The position numbers were made by a program, and so were the translations under genes. Below the pieces are notes generated by a model. It was not told where the DNA came from. It saw only the letters and a program-made list of their open reading frames with translations, and did not search any database. From assembly GCA_002343775.1 (NCBI GenBank), contig DDSH01000028.1, positions 125,731 to 189,730 of the forward strand: 64,000 nt of DNA, read 5' to 3'. Source of the stretch: Anaerolineales bacterium UBA2395 (GTDB lineage: Bacteria > Chloroflexota > Anaerolineae > Anaerolineales > Villigracilaceae). Below, piece after piece: positions 41,720 through 51,800 of this stretch (the stretch's first letter is position 1; each line of letters starts with the position of its first letter).

Positions 41720-41950
41720 TCACTTTTCTTCCTTCGTGATGTACCAAATAATCAAAACAAACAAATATATCCCAGTCAACTCACTGGCGGTCTCTTCAGG
41801 CAGAACGCCATACAAAACACCGATAAACCCAAACACAAAAATAAACCCTGCCGTGACCTTGTACAGCCCATCCAGTGACGGCAGAACCCTGTCCGCCAGG
41901 GCGATGTCCAGGATAATGCCGATGATTCCGACGATGACTTCAAGGCTCAT
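41720..41950 (-). CDS. Small membrane protein (76 aa)
   Basis: Three hydrophobic segments (VIVGIIGIILDIALADRVL, VTAGFIFVFGFIGVLYGVL, LTGIYLFVLIIWYITK) and no known motif. It lies between the Roco gene and the Pro/Lys-repeat gene in the same orientation. A weak GGAG lies 12 nt upstream of the start. The composition is convincing for a membrane protein; function unknown. Confidence 0.6.
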   Translation of the reverse strand: MSLEVIVGIIGIILDIALADRVLPSLDGLYKVTAGFIFVFGFIGVLYGVLPEETASELTGIYLFVLIIWYITKEEK

Positions 41951-41993
41951 GTCGATGTTTTAGCTCCGCGCATTATCAATTGTTTTTCTAGCA

Positions 41994-43478
41994 TTATTTT
42001 TTCTTTGAAGGCGCACTGCTTCGAGAAGAGTTATCGAAAGTAAAGTATGGATCTATAATGAGATCGCCAACTTCTTTTTTGTAGAAATCTCCTACAACCG
42101 ATGAATATCTTGACAATTGTTTCTTGTATCGTTCAGTCCGAAGTTTAATGAATCCATTTAACGCACTTCGTACGTCTGGTGAAATTCTCTGATCAGCAAA
42201 GGGCAATATCTCTCCCTTTTCAATCCGATCTTTGTAATTGCTACCATAAAGATCAGTCATTTCCTTATGGAATTGTTCTCCTTTTCCGCTAGGGTTTGCG
42301 TCAATAAATCTTTGAAGATTCATGGGCTTGGTATCGGTAATGGATATTTTTTCCTTATCACTGGCAAAATTATCTATTCGAAGTTGTAATGGTTTGCCTC
42401 GCTTATCATTAGCATAAAATATTTTTTCAGCACCGCGCCGGGGTTTGTCTCCTACAAAATCATCAGGTGGAAATTCTTTTAGGGAAGCTAATTGTTTTCC
42501 CCTATGAACAAAACTGCCCTTGGAATTGCTCTCGCGTATTCCAGATTGTTTTGCAACGTGGTTTAAAACGGTTCCCACACGACGATAAGGTATCGTTTCA
42601 AAAAATTTATCCACAACTTGAACTTGATTTAGGTCGTTAGTATTTATTTTAAGCCCGGACAGATGGCTCCTCATTGCTTGAGTTATATCTTTTCCGCCAT
42701 AATTTGCAAATCCACTAATATTATTATCATAGTATTTTTTAACCTCTCTTTGATTTCGAAATTGTGCATCAGAACGCGACGTATCTCTCTGAATTCCAAC
42801 ATTCACCCGTTCTGTCTCTAATGCAGTTAATTGCATAGATTGTTGAAATTCCTTTTTTGCATCTTTAGGTATTGAGTTGGAAGGTTCCACTGATTTAAGC
42901 GCATGAGGCTTAGGATCAGTTGGTTTGGGAGTCTCGCTTACATCAGGCATTACGGGTTTAGAATCTTCTACTAGTTTCGGAGTAGATGGCCTTGGAGGTT
43001 CACTTGGCTTAGATATTGTCGACTTGGGTAAATCAGCAGGCTTTGGTGCAGACAATTTAGAACCGTTTGCTGGTTTGGCATTGAAAGATGGCTTTGGTGG
43101 TTGGCTCAACTTGGAAACAGGGGATTTAGGTGTCTCTACTGGCTTAGAAGTAACAGATGACTTTACTGCTTCTCTTGGCTTAGACGTTGCCGGCTTAGGT
43201 AAATCGGCTATCTTTGGGACAGATGGCTTGATAGCATTTGCTGGTTTGAGATTGGAGGGTGATTTCGGGGTCTCGCTCAACTTAGGAGTAACAGATGGTT
43301 TTATTGGTTCACTCGACTTAGTTATTACGGGCTTGGGTAACTCTGCTGGTTTTGGTACGGATAGTTTCGGTGTATTTGCCGATTTTGGGGCAGCCGACTT
43401 TGGCAGCTCACTTGGCTTGGGAGCAGCAGGTTTGGGCGCTGGTGATGCAGGCTTTAGGGTAGATAACTTATCAGACAT
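41994..43478 (-). CDS. Pro/Lys-repeat protein with unknown C-terminal domain (candidate effector)
   Basis: 494 aa. About residues 8-200 are low-complexity repeats of the type KPAELPKPVITKSSEPIKPS, with a period of roughly 14 residues. They are rich in Pro, Lys and Ser, probably extended and surface-binding. The remaining 290 residues form a charged globular domain (NLQRFIDANPSGKGEQFHKE, FIKLRTERYKKQLSRYSSVV) that I cannot assign. A disordered stalk plus a C-terminal domain is a common layout for effectors. GGAAGAGA precedes the ATG. It follows the HerA-type ATPase gene by 23 bp, so it may be that ATPase's cargo. Confidence 0.75.
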   Translation of the reverse strand: MSDKLSTLKPASPAPKPAAPKPSELPKSAAPKSANTPKLSVPKPAELPKPVITKSSEPIKPSVTPKLSETPKSPSNLKPANAIKPSVPKIADLPKPATSKPREAVKSSVTSKPVETPKSPVSKLSQPPKPSFNAKPANGSKLSAPKPADLPKSTISKPSEPPRPSTPKLVEDSKPVMPDVSETPKPTDPKPHALKSVEPSNSIPKDAKKEFQQSMQLTALETERVNVGIQRDTSRSDAQFRNQREVKKYYDNNISGFANYGGKDITQAMRSHLSGLKINTNDLNQVQVVDKFFETIPYRRVGTVLNHVAKQSGIRESNSKGSFVHRGKQLASLKEFPPDDFVGDKPRRGAEKIFYANDKRGKPLQLRIDNFASDKEKISITDTKPMNLQRFIDANPSGKGEQFHKEMTDLYGSNYKDRIEKGEILPFADQRISPDVRSALNGFIKLRTERYKKQLSRYSSVVGDFYKKEVGDLIIDPYFTFDNSSRSSAPSKKK

Positions 43479-43501
43479 AATCTCTTCCAGATATTTTTAC
43501 T

Positions 43502-46500
43502 CTATCCGTCTGAAGAACTTTCATACAAGTATTGCAGTAATTTAAACCCAGCCACCTGTCTTTTCCAACGAATGACTGAATCACTGGACTGTAAGTCATT
43601 GTGTTGCCAACGATCAACAGCTTGGGCAAAATAACAATAACGAACTCCATTTGTGTCATTTTCTGAAATGCTTCTGTCACCAAACATGCTCAACATCTGG
43701 GATAGCATGGCATCCAAGTCCTTCTTCCACACGGCATGTTCCTCAATCGATAAACTGTCATCACTTTTGTAGCTCTCAGAGCCCACACGCTCAAGCCACT
43801 GTTGGATCTGTGCTTCAAACGCAGCAGTTTGGTTTAACAATGAACTTACCCCATCAAAGTAAGGACATTGCATTTCTTTCTGGTAAGGTATGCAAAAGGC
43901 ACACGTTTTCAACGGCGCTTGTATGACCTGCCCTAAAACATTGGCACCCATTTCCATATCTTTCTTCAACTGCCATGGAGACCAAGGCTCAGCAGCTAGG
44001 GTAAGTAATCCATAACGATCTGCGTTCTCACGCATCAGCGCAAAGTTTTCCTGATACGCTTTGAGTAAATCATCAACTACATATTCTGCTTTGATCAAAA
44101 CTGGCAGTCCCGAATCCTTGTCGAGTAAAACAGCGTCGCCTGGTTGAAAGCGCGTACGCGCGTATTTTTGCTGTTCAGGACTCAGGTTAGTCACGTTACT
44201 CAGGTGTTCAAAACCTGCCCTGTCATTCAATCGACACATGATATTGATATCAGAATTATCCAACACCCCGCCTATCAAGGATGAAGGTCTCTGATCGAGA
44301 ATCATGATCCCCTGGTGGAACTTGCGAACTTCCGCCAATAGGGTGTTCAACTCTTCAGCGCTTTTGCCGCGCGTATTACCCTGATTTTGAGAAGATGACC
44401 CTGACGCCTCGGCGGACAACATACGGTGCGCTTCTTCGATCAGAATCAAGTGCATTGTCTTTTCATTTTTACGTTCTTTATTATAGGCATACTCGATGTG
44501 ACCAGCCAATTGGGTCACCAAAAAAGCCATCACCAGGGCAATACTGCTGGTATCGCCCACACTGCCCAGTTCAATCACAACGGGACGGCGCAATAATTTT
44601 TGAAAGTACTCGGATCCATCTTCCTTCACATTAATGATATGTCCAATGCTATTAAGAATCCCGTTTACCCGTATCTTGGACGCGCCAGTAAGAATACCGC
44701 TTGCCTCCGAGCTGTCACCGTAATCAGGAAGAACGTTTTCGTTCAATTCGTCAATAATGGCTTGAGCGAATTCGCTCATACACGGGCAAGATTTTCCCGT
44801 ACCACCCTTATCACTCAAAGCCCAATGATACGAATTGGATGTATACAAACGAATGAGCGCACTTTCGTAAATCGCGGGCAAAGGGTCCCACATTTCGTAA
44901 GCTGCCTTAAAACAGGATAGCAGGCGCGTAATATGTGCGCGTAAGGTTATTCCTGGCGGAACGTCGAATGGATTGAAACGGAATGGTATTCCTTCCTCGT
45001 CCCCGCAAGTGAATACAATTAGATCATCTCTCAATTTTTTAGTATATTTCGAATCTGCCAGTAAATAACGGTATTCATGCCCTGTGGATGGATCTAGAAC
45101 CAGGAAGGGGGTTTGATGGCCCTCCCATAATTGAGAAATCAAGGATAGAGCAAGGTTGGATTTGCCGCTACCCGGCGCGCCGACAAGCAAAGAAGGGCGG
45201 CGCAGGTCATCCAAGCGGATCTTAAAATCCACAGAAGTAATCTGGTCACGCTGATATAAATTGCCAACGCTGATCAGTTTCTCTTCCGTCTTAAACCGAT
45301 CAACACTTAATACTTCGGGGGGAATCGTGAATGGCGAATCAACCAGACTGACCGCGCTGCTTTGATAACTTGGCGAAAAAACAGGGACGTGAAATAAGAT
45401 ACTGGCTTCCTCGGCAGTCACCAAATATTTAAACAAATCATGCCCTGTTGCCTTTTTACCGTCAGAATGATCCATCCACCGCAGTTTATTCAAAGCTTGT
45501 GTCTTATCTTTCGCACTAGAATCAGGGCGGGACCATCCCAGCTGGCTCCGTTCACGCTGATTATCCAAACTCATCAGGCTTCCGCGCGCCGCATCAACCA
45601 AGTCGCGAATTTTTCCTTCACTTGCAATTGAAATTCCATAGATAAAGGCTTGGTCTGACCACGCGAGCAAATCGGTAAAACAGGAATATCCGCGTTCAAT
45701 ATAACTAAAAACAGAATCGGGAATGCGCAATATCTTGTACCATGAGGCTTCAAACAGCAATTTATTGGGATCATTCATTCCAGCAATAGAGCCGCCAGCC
45801 ATCCCCGCCACCGACTGCTGAATTTCAAAACGCCGCTGGTTTAATTCATGGATCTTACGATACTGTTGGGCCTGTTCAGCAATGGCTGGCACATCGCTAG
45901 ATAAGTTAACCGCTTCCAGATTGATGCTCAACACTGTTCTGAAACGCGCCTTACCTAAGATTTCGATCAAGTCTGCCCATGGTTCATGCCCCGCATCGGA
46001 CAAAAAGGGATGCTGAATGTTAAAGTTAGGCACATCAGAAGGCAGACCATCAATTGTTATATTCTCCGTGTGCTTGAAAATTTGTGCCGCATGTAGACCC
46101 TGATCAGGAACATCGCAAAACAGTAATTGTTCAATCTCTTCCGTCTTTGCAGGGCGCGGAACCACCAATCCCATCAAACCATCGCGAGGAAAATTTGCAT
46201 ATGCTCTTTCCGCAAAATCACGAGCTTCTTCGAATGACAAGGCGTCGTCTTTATCAGATGCGCGGCATAGGAGATAAAAATTTACGCGCGCACCCAACTG
46301 CGATTTTTCCGGCGAAGCCTGTGCATATAAGCCAAAAGCGACGTCCCCGCTTGCATGGCGCATGTTACGCAAAAAAGCGACAAACCGTCTAAACACATGG
46401 CGCGTAAACAATGGCTCTTCAGCTTGTTTAGATACCGGCAAAGATGGGATGTGAAAACCGGTTACATAATGATATTTAACCAGTTTGGAATTTTCCGTGT

Positions 46501-46576
46501 TTTTTGTGTCAGCGAAAATAATCCGACCGTTTTCAAATTCTTTGCCGATAACGTACTGAAGATTATTGAACAGCAT
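43502..46576 (-). CDS. HerA/VirB4-type ATPase (DUF87-like)
   Basis: 1024 aa. A long N-terminal region (about 1-440) precedes an ATPase core with Walker A GAPGSGKSN at 466-474. Walker B is LILIEEAHRML near residue 730, and the segment KFHQGIMILDQRPSSLIG is typical of HerA/VirB4 sensors. QKYARTRFQPGDAVLLDKD is the beta-rich end of the core. A C-terminal Cys cluster (TCAFCIPYQKEMQCPYFD) could hold zinc. Enzymes of this class form hexameric rings that pump DNA or proteins. The start overlaps the end of the 427-aa gene by 14 bp. Confidence 0.85.
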   Translation of the reverse strand: MLFNNLQYVIGKEFENGRIIFADTKNTENSKLVKYHYVTGFHIPSLPVSKQAEEPLFTRHVFRRFVAFLRNMRHASGDVAFGLYAQASPEKSQLGARVNFYLLCRASDKDDALSFEEARDFAERAYANFPRDGLMGLVVPRPAKTEEIEQLLFCDVPDQGLHAAQIFKHTENITIDGLPSDVPNFNIQHPFLSDAGHEPWADLIEILGKARFRTVLSINLEAVNLSSDVPAIAEQAQQYRKIHELNQRRFEIQQSVAGMAGGSIAGMNDPNKLLFEASWYKILRIPDSVFSYIERGYSCFTDLLAWSDQAFIYGISIASEGKIRDLVDAARGSLMSLDNQRERSQLGWSRPDSSAKDKTQALNKLRWMDHSDGKKATGHDLFKYLVTAEEASILFHVPVFSPSYQSSAVSLVDSPFTIPPEVLSVDRFKTEEKLISVGNLYQRDQITSVDFKIRLDDLRRPSLLVGAPGSGKSNLALSLISQLWEGHQTPFLVLDPSTGHEYRYLLADSKYTKKLRDDLIVFTCGDEEGIPFRFNPFDVPPGITLRAHITRLLSCFKAAYEMWDPLPAIYESALIRLYTSNSYHWALSDKGGTGKSCPCMSEFAQAIIDELNENVLPDYGDSSEASGILTGASKIRVNGILNSIGHIINVKEDGSEYFQKLLRRPVVIELGSVGDTSSIALVMAFLVTQLAGHIEYAYNKERKNEKTMHLILIEEAHRMLSAEASGSSSQNQGNTRGKSAEELNTLLAEVRKFHQGIMILDQRPSSLIGGVLDNSDINIMCRLNDRAGFEHLSNVTNLSPEQQKYARTRFQPGDAVLLDKDSGLPVLIKAEYVVDDLLKAYQENFALMRENADRYGLLTLAAEPWSPWQLKKDMEMGANVLGQVIQAPLKTCAFCIPYQKEMQCPYFDGVSSLLNQTAAFEAQIQQWLERVGSESYKSDDSLSIEEHAVWKKDLDAMLSQMLSMFGDRSISENDTNGVRYCYFAQAVDRWQHNDLQSSDSVIRWKRQVAGFKLLQYLYESSSDG

Positions 46577-47846
46577 TTACCAGCCTCCAAGTGGCAAGAT
46601 ACACATCCCACAAAGTTCGTTTAGCAGGATCCCATGCAGAAGGAGATAGAATAGCGTAATCATCCTGTCTTGGTCTTCCATTGAGCCATACTTGTGGGGG
46701 TGCGTCTTTGTCGTCCCAGCGAATTTGCAGCATATCGTTTCCTTTACCAACCTTGAGCACAAACAGTTTTTCATCTGCATCATCGGTCAGCCACTGGGGA
46801 ACACGCTCCATAAAAACATCCCTTTCCCATTTCAATCGCTCTGTATGTTTTTTAGTATTGGGGATCTCTAGTTGTGTCCAATCCACATCTTTGATTTGGT
46901 CAAATAAATGCTCAGCTGTGCTATTCTGTAACGGTTTATTTTCAGGTTCAACAGCTATATTCGACTTCGTACGATCAATTCCTTGCAAGGTTTGCTGATA
47001 AGCCTGCATTACAGATTTTCCATCTGCCAGCAAAGCAGTCAACATTTGTTGCGTCATCCGATTGCGCGCCATCATAATATTACCCGCGTCTGGTAGTCCA
47101 CCTAAAGTCAAATACGCATTGATTGCTTCGTCATCTAATTGCTTAAACATCATAGCAATATCAGATTTGTCATTGGCTTCCAGCAGACGATTAAACTGAC
47201 CTTGAAAGGCTTCATCCACTTTCTTGCTGCCTTCAATTTCTTCAATATCCACCCTCTCTACGGTTAACCCAGTTTCGATAACTTCTTTATATCCGCGAAC
47301 CCAATCCACTAATTTTTCTTCGGTTTGCCCCGTAAGCGCTTTATCATAAGATAAATGTGCCAGAGTGGAGCGCGCTGCATCAGATAATTTATTCTGAATC
47401 GTTCGCAATGGGTCTTTTTTTACTTCTTCACGCACTCGCCCGAGCATTTCCCGAGAAACACTTAGCAAAATCCGCACGCTGTAATCCAATTTCACCCATG
47501 TGCCGGCATTTTTTCCGAAAGCTGGATCAAAGCAAGGAACCCCCATAATTTGGACAGTGACATTGAATGCCTGCGGAATGCTTTCAATATATTCCAATTT
47601 ATAGTCTTTAATTTTGTAAAGATATTTTTTTCCACTTTTAACCGACTCGCGATCATACACGAAGTATTCGTTATCTTCAAACACGTCTACCAAGTAAAAT
47701 CGATCAGGTTCCATCGTAATCTCTTGCGCAAATAAACAGCCTGCCGTCAGCCAGGACAACCAAGGGTTACGCGCCCAATCTTTAGGCGTTTCCCGCCGAA
47801 ACAACGAATCTGACTGGTCGATAGTGATTACAGTCCTGTCTTTCAT
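46563..47846 (-). CDS. Unknown 427-aa protein, possibly SPFH/band-7-like
   Basis: Residues about 105-215 have the alternating beta/helix pattern of SPFH scaffolds (SVRILLSVSREMLGRVREEV, then WVRGYKEVIETGLTVERVDI). A helical stretch and an acidic beta-rich C-terminus follow (LQIRWDDKDAPPQVWLNGRP). The N-terminus has LFAQEITMEPDRFYLVDVFE. It has no transmembrane helix. AAGGAG precedes the ATG. Coupling to the HerA-type ATPase by a 14-bp overlap suggests that it forms a ring or scaffold with it. The SPFH reading is tentative. Confidence 0.6.
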   Translation of the reverse strand: MKDRTVITIDQSDSLFRRETPKDWARNPWLSWLTAGCLFAQEITMEPDRFYLVDVFEDNEYFVYDRESVKSGKKYLYKIKDYKLEYIESIPQAFNVTVQIMGVPCFDPAFGKNAGTWVKLDYSVRILLSVSREMLGRVREEVKKDPLRTIQNKLSDAARSTLAHLSYDKALTGQTEEKLVDWVRGYKEVIETGLTVERVDIEEIEGSKKVDEAFQGQFNRLLEANDKSDIAMMFKQLDDEAINAYLTLGGLPDAGNIMMARNRMTQQMLTALLADGKSVMQAYQQTLQGIDRTKSNIAVEPENKPLQNSTAEHLFDQIKDVDWTQLEIPNTKKHTERLKWERDVFMERVPQWLTDDADEKLFVLKVGKGNDMLQIRWDDKDAPPQVWLNGRPRQDDYAILSPSAWDPAKRTLWDVYLATWRLVNAVQ

Positions 47847-47910
47847 GTAATGCTCCTTTTACTACTGATGTTTGGTAATAACGCCGTATACATCACCTTG
47901 GAAACCAGGT

Positions 47911-48387
47911 TTAATAATATGCACCATGTCGCTTTTGCCATTCTTTTACGGCTAGAGTAGAAAACAAGTCTGTTAGGGTATAGAAAACAGCAATATATAC
48001 TGCCGGTTTAATAATTACAGTAAAAAAAGCAATTGCAGACGCAATCCCCAATTCCCAGACAACAGTTGGGTAAAGATCGTACGGGCCAAGCGAGGGAATG
48101 TACTGAATTATAAATATGTAAGAAATATACAGAACAGCAGATGGAATTATGCTTTTCTTATGAACCAAAGATTGTTTTTCTTCATTATTCCTTTCAGAAT
48201 ACTGGTAAAAGATCAAAAATATGCAACAAAGTGTAGCAAATATTGAACTTTCATAAGGATGGTCCTTGGGCGGAGGTACTATTTTAAAAATAGTGTCAGC
48301 AAGTGGGAAAAAAGCAGAAAAACTACTCAGCAATCCAAAAGAACTGGCAAGATAAGATAAAAAATCTTTCAAATTTTGTATGATCAT
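47911..48387 (-). CDS. Membrane protein, four helices, unknown
   Basis: 158 aa with four hydrophobic segments (FLSYLASSFGLLSSFSAFFP, SIFATLCCIFLIFYQYS, SAVLYISYIFIIQYIPSL, LGIASAIAFFTVIIKPAVYI) and no motif. A good ribosome site (AGGGAG) precedes the ATG at 48387. It belongs to the operon between the 128-aa membrane protein and the 427-aa protein genes and may form part of the membrane base of the complex. Confidence 0.68.
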   Translation of the reverse strand: MIIQNLKDFLSYLASSFGLLSSFSAFFPLADTIFKIVPPPKDHPYESSIFATLCCIFLIFYQYSERNNEEKQSLVHKKSIIPSAVLYISYIFIIQYIPSLGPYDLYPTVVWELGIASAIAFFTVIIKPAVYIAVFYTLTDLFSTLAVKEWQKRHGAYY

Positions 48388-48453
48388 TGCAACTCCCTTG
48401 ACTAGCGTTGTAAAATGCTTACTACATTTCCTATCTTTGCCAGCTACTGGGGG

Positions 48454-48828
48454 TTACCCGTCTTTTAGATTTTTAACAATCGGAATAAAAAACGTAATCA
48501 TAGGATAAACGACGACGCGTATCGCGCCAGCCGTTAAGAATATACTTGCAACTGCCATAATGATCAGTATCAATAACCAGTATAAAACGGGCATCCACCA
48601 CAAAGTCATATATCCAGCCATAAGGTTCCAAATTTGCCATGCGCCAAACAAAACCAAAGCGGCGCACACAACAGCAATCACACTGGCTGCACTGACTATC
48701 AGCCAAAATAGTTTACTTTCCGTAGCGCTCATCCCCCAATTCCAACGCTTGCCGCTGGTTAGATAGCGATACGTTGTTGCCAGCGAAGTATTTACGTCTT
48801 CTATCAGATCTTGTTTTAAGTCATTCAT
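48454..48828 (-). CDS. Membrane protein (124 aa), unknown
   Basis: Start at the ATG at 48828 with GGAG upstream; a TTG four codons earlier is possible but less likely. A soluble N-terminus of about 40 residues is followed by two or three hydrophobic helices (LFWLIVSAASVIAVVCAALV and MPVLYWLLILIIMAVASIFL). It follows the 1427-aa gene by 12 bp, so coexpression is near certain. No family is recognised. Confidence 0.68.
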   Translation of the reverse strand: MNDLKQDLIEDVNTSLATTYRYLTSGKRWNWGMSATESKLFWLIVSAASVIAVVCAALVLFGAWQIWNLMAGYMTLWWMPVLYWLLILIIMAVASIFLTAGAIRVVVYPMITFFIPIVKNLKDG

Positions 48829-48840
48829 CCTAATCTCCAA

Positions 48841-51800
48841 TTAATCGTCATAGTCACAATCCCAATAGCCGCAAGCCGGAGTTGGCACACCTAGGATTGG
48901 GTCTTCCCTCGAATACGGGCATACAACTTCATAACTAGATGAAATCCTGACTTCAGGGTTTGTCTTATTGTCGCCAATACTCACCAGCGGATTGTTGGTT
49001 GGGGAATAAAGTTTCATCCAACCATAATGCCCCCCCAATTCAAGTGCAAGCCACATGCCTTGACTGTTATCCACACAATAACGTACTATTGTTACATCTT
49101 GATCAGGACCCAAATATCCACGAGTTTTTACATTGCCCGGGATAGGAACAGTTTCATCGGAAGAAGGGAACCGAAACACATAAGTTTGACCAATGGTTCT
49201 TCCTGAGATATATGGCAATGGAGTTTGGGTAAATACTACAGTAGGAACTAAAGTTGAATGAATTGGGGTAGATGTAGCAGTCGCTTTTGACTCTATAGGT
49301 GTTGCCTGAACAACTGGAACAGGACGAGTTCCTACATACGTTGAAACAACAGCTATCACACACACAAACAGAGCTAAAATTCCGAGACTTACCACCATTT
49401 TTTGTGAAAAGAAGGTTTCAAGCTTTTCTTTAATCCGCACGCGCAATTTGCGAATTCTTTGTCTCTCCCAATCAGTGACTTGCACTTCGACCTTTACACT
49501 TTGGTCAGTAGACTTGACCTCTTTATACCGATTATGTTGATCCTGCCTTAAAGTCATCCCGTCAAGCCCTTCCAAAACTTTCAAAGCCTGCTCAAGATTG
49601 GCGTCTGAAGGCGGCAAGAATGGACGTTCAGGGACTTTAAATTCTACGCCAACTATCTCTTCGTGGATAGTTTCGCGCTCATCAAGCCACTGGTTCAAAG
49701 TTCGAAAAGCTCCGCCCAAATCCGCCAACGAACTGGGACAGGCGCGTAAACGTTCTTCTAACCTTTCCTGAGCATCATTAATTTTATAGTTGCGAATCAG
49801 GCTTTCGAAATCCTTCTCCAAGAACAATGCGAGCGACTTAAGATACTTATACTTATCCTCTTCTTCTCTAAAACGCTTAAACTTACGCAAAATGGGAGAA
49901 CCAAATAAAGAAATTTCATCATTTTTACCCTCTGTTGCCTGCTTGGAGTTTTCATCACCAAGGAGTCCCTTCGTGTCATCATGGACCTCCAAAAAACCCT
50001 CAAAACGCTTTGCTGCTTCAGCCGCATTATTGAGACTTATATAAGCTTCAGATATTGATTCGAAGTCAATGCCATTTTTCAGACGCAAAAGATTTTGCTG
50101 GTTGTCTTTCGTGTGTCCGGCGAACTGTCCACCCATCGTAAATAACAATGATTTTTTAGCAGCAACTAATTCATCAATCAATGTCATAAAGCTTTGATTT
50201 AATTTTGCAAGGTGATTGCGAAGAGTCGTTCTAGACCTTTCTACTTGAGCAGGAATGCCAGATGGAAAAGAATCTATGTGATCATAGGCATGCGAAATTT
50301 CGCCTATTGCAAGAGACCGCTTAATTTGAGCGTATTGTTTTGAGGCTTCACTGAAGGCATTGCGCGGAAAAACTATGTACGTGTCAACAACTTTCTCAAA
50401 ACTCTCTTTTTCATCCGGTCTCCAATACGTTGATTTGCATTTTTCGAGCATCACCTGTGCCTGCGCAAAAACAGAATCGGCGTTATCGTCGCCTAAATCA
50501 ATCCGATCTATCATAGATTTGGCGTTATCTTTGGCAGTTTCCCACTTATCTTGATTATCTTGATTCCACTTTCTATATAAGTTTTGAGCCTCAATGCACT
50601 TTTTCCATAGTTTTGCACCAATATATGGGTATTTTTGATCGAGAAAGTCTGTTGCCAAGCCTTGTGCAGCAGGGTAATTTTCCGATCCAATATAAGTTTC
50701 TAGTTCTTCAATGCCTTCATTTTCTTTGGCTTGATACCGAATTGCCAGATCGCGCATATTGCTCGCGTCCGGTGAGGTTGCATAATGCCCAAGCGCTTTC
50801 ACTGCAAGATCGCGGGCATACTCAAAATCCCTCTCTTTGGCGGGGATAAATTCACCTTTTTCTCCTGCACGGGGCTGGATACTCAGGATTAAGCGACATT
50901 CTTCCAAAAAGCGGTCATGTTGAAACCGCGCCAAAGCAACCTTTGCTTTTTTCCCTAGCTGTTTAATTTCAATATCATTCTTAACATCTTCAGGTAATTC
51001 AACTAAAATTTGCTCAATCTCTTCATAGTTTTTGTCGTTCAGAGCATTTTGCAAAGCCCTGCGGGTATCTATGATCGCGCTCTTATCTTTAAGCTCCACT
51101 TTCAAGTCTTCAAGCGCTTGACGATAAGTGGCAGAACTGGCGGCATTATTCGCAATCTTTGCGTGCTGCTCTGCTTTGATGTAGTAATCAACCGCTCCAA
51201 GAGGATCATCCCTGCGTTTTAGGGCGCCTAGTTTCCCGTAATAATCCGCAAGCGATTGCTCCACCTTGAGTACCGGCACGTCTTGTGCCTTGCTCTCCAG
51301 TTCGCTTGCAGTGGTTTCCAAAACTTGCATGCTATCAAACGCACCCTTATTGGTCGCTTCCTGAATTTTGCGAACAGTATCAGACAGCCATTGATATTCC
51401 TGATCCCAGAAAGCCTGCACCTGCTGACGCACGCGCTTGACGTCCATCTTGCGCAGCGTCAAAGAAGACCACTCTTGCAACAATCTTTCGATATCGCTTT
51501 GACGGCTTTGGTCAAGGTTGTTGCGCGCAGCATTAAAGGTTTGCATTAAGATTTCGCGCTTTTCATTTGCGGATTTTTCGCGGCTTTTCAATTGTTCGAG
51601 ACGCGATTCTCTCTGGGAAATATCGTCCACATATTGGTCGAGAAGAATGGCTGTCAAAGGGTTGTTATCCGCCAAGATTGACGGATAATTTTTTACAAAT
51701 CCCTGTGCCTCTTCGTATAATCTTTTAATATCGTTCCAATAGCGCTCGGCGCGTCCCCATGCGGCTTCCTCAATGGAAGCGTCGAAACGTGCGCATCTGT

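Noticed and set aside
42925..43545. Gly/Leu/Asp-rich repeat frame on the plus strand
   Set aside because: It is the mirror of the Pro/Lys repeat coding region; the periodic pattern comes from the real gene on the other strand.
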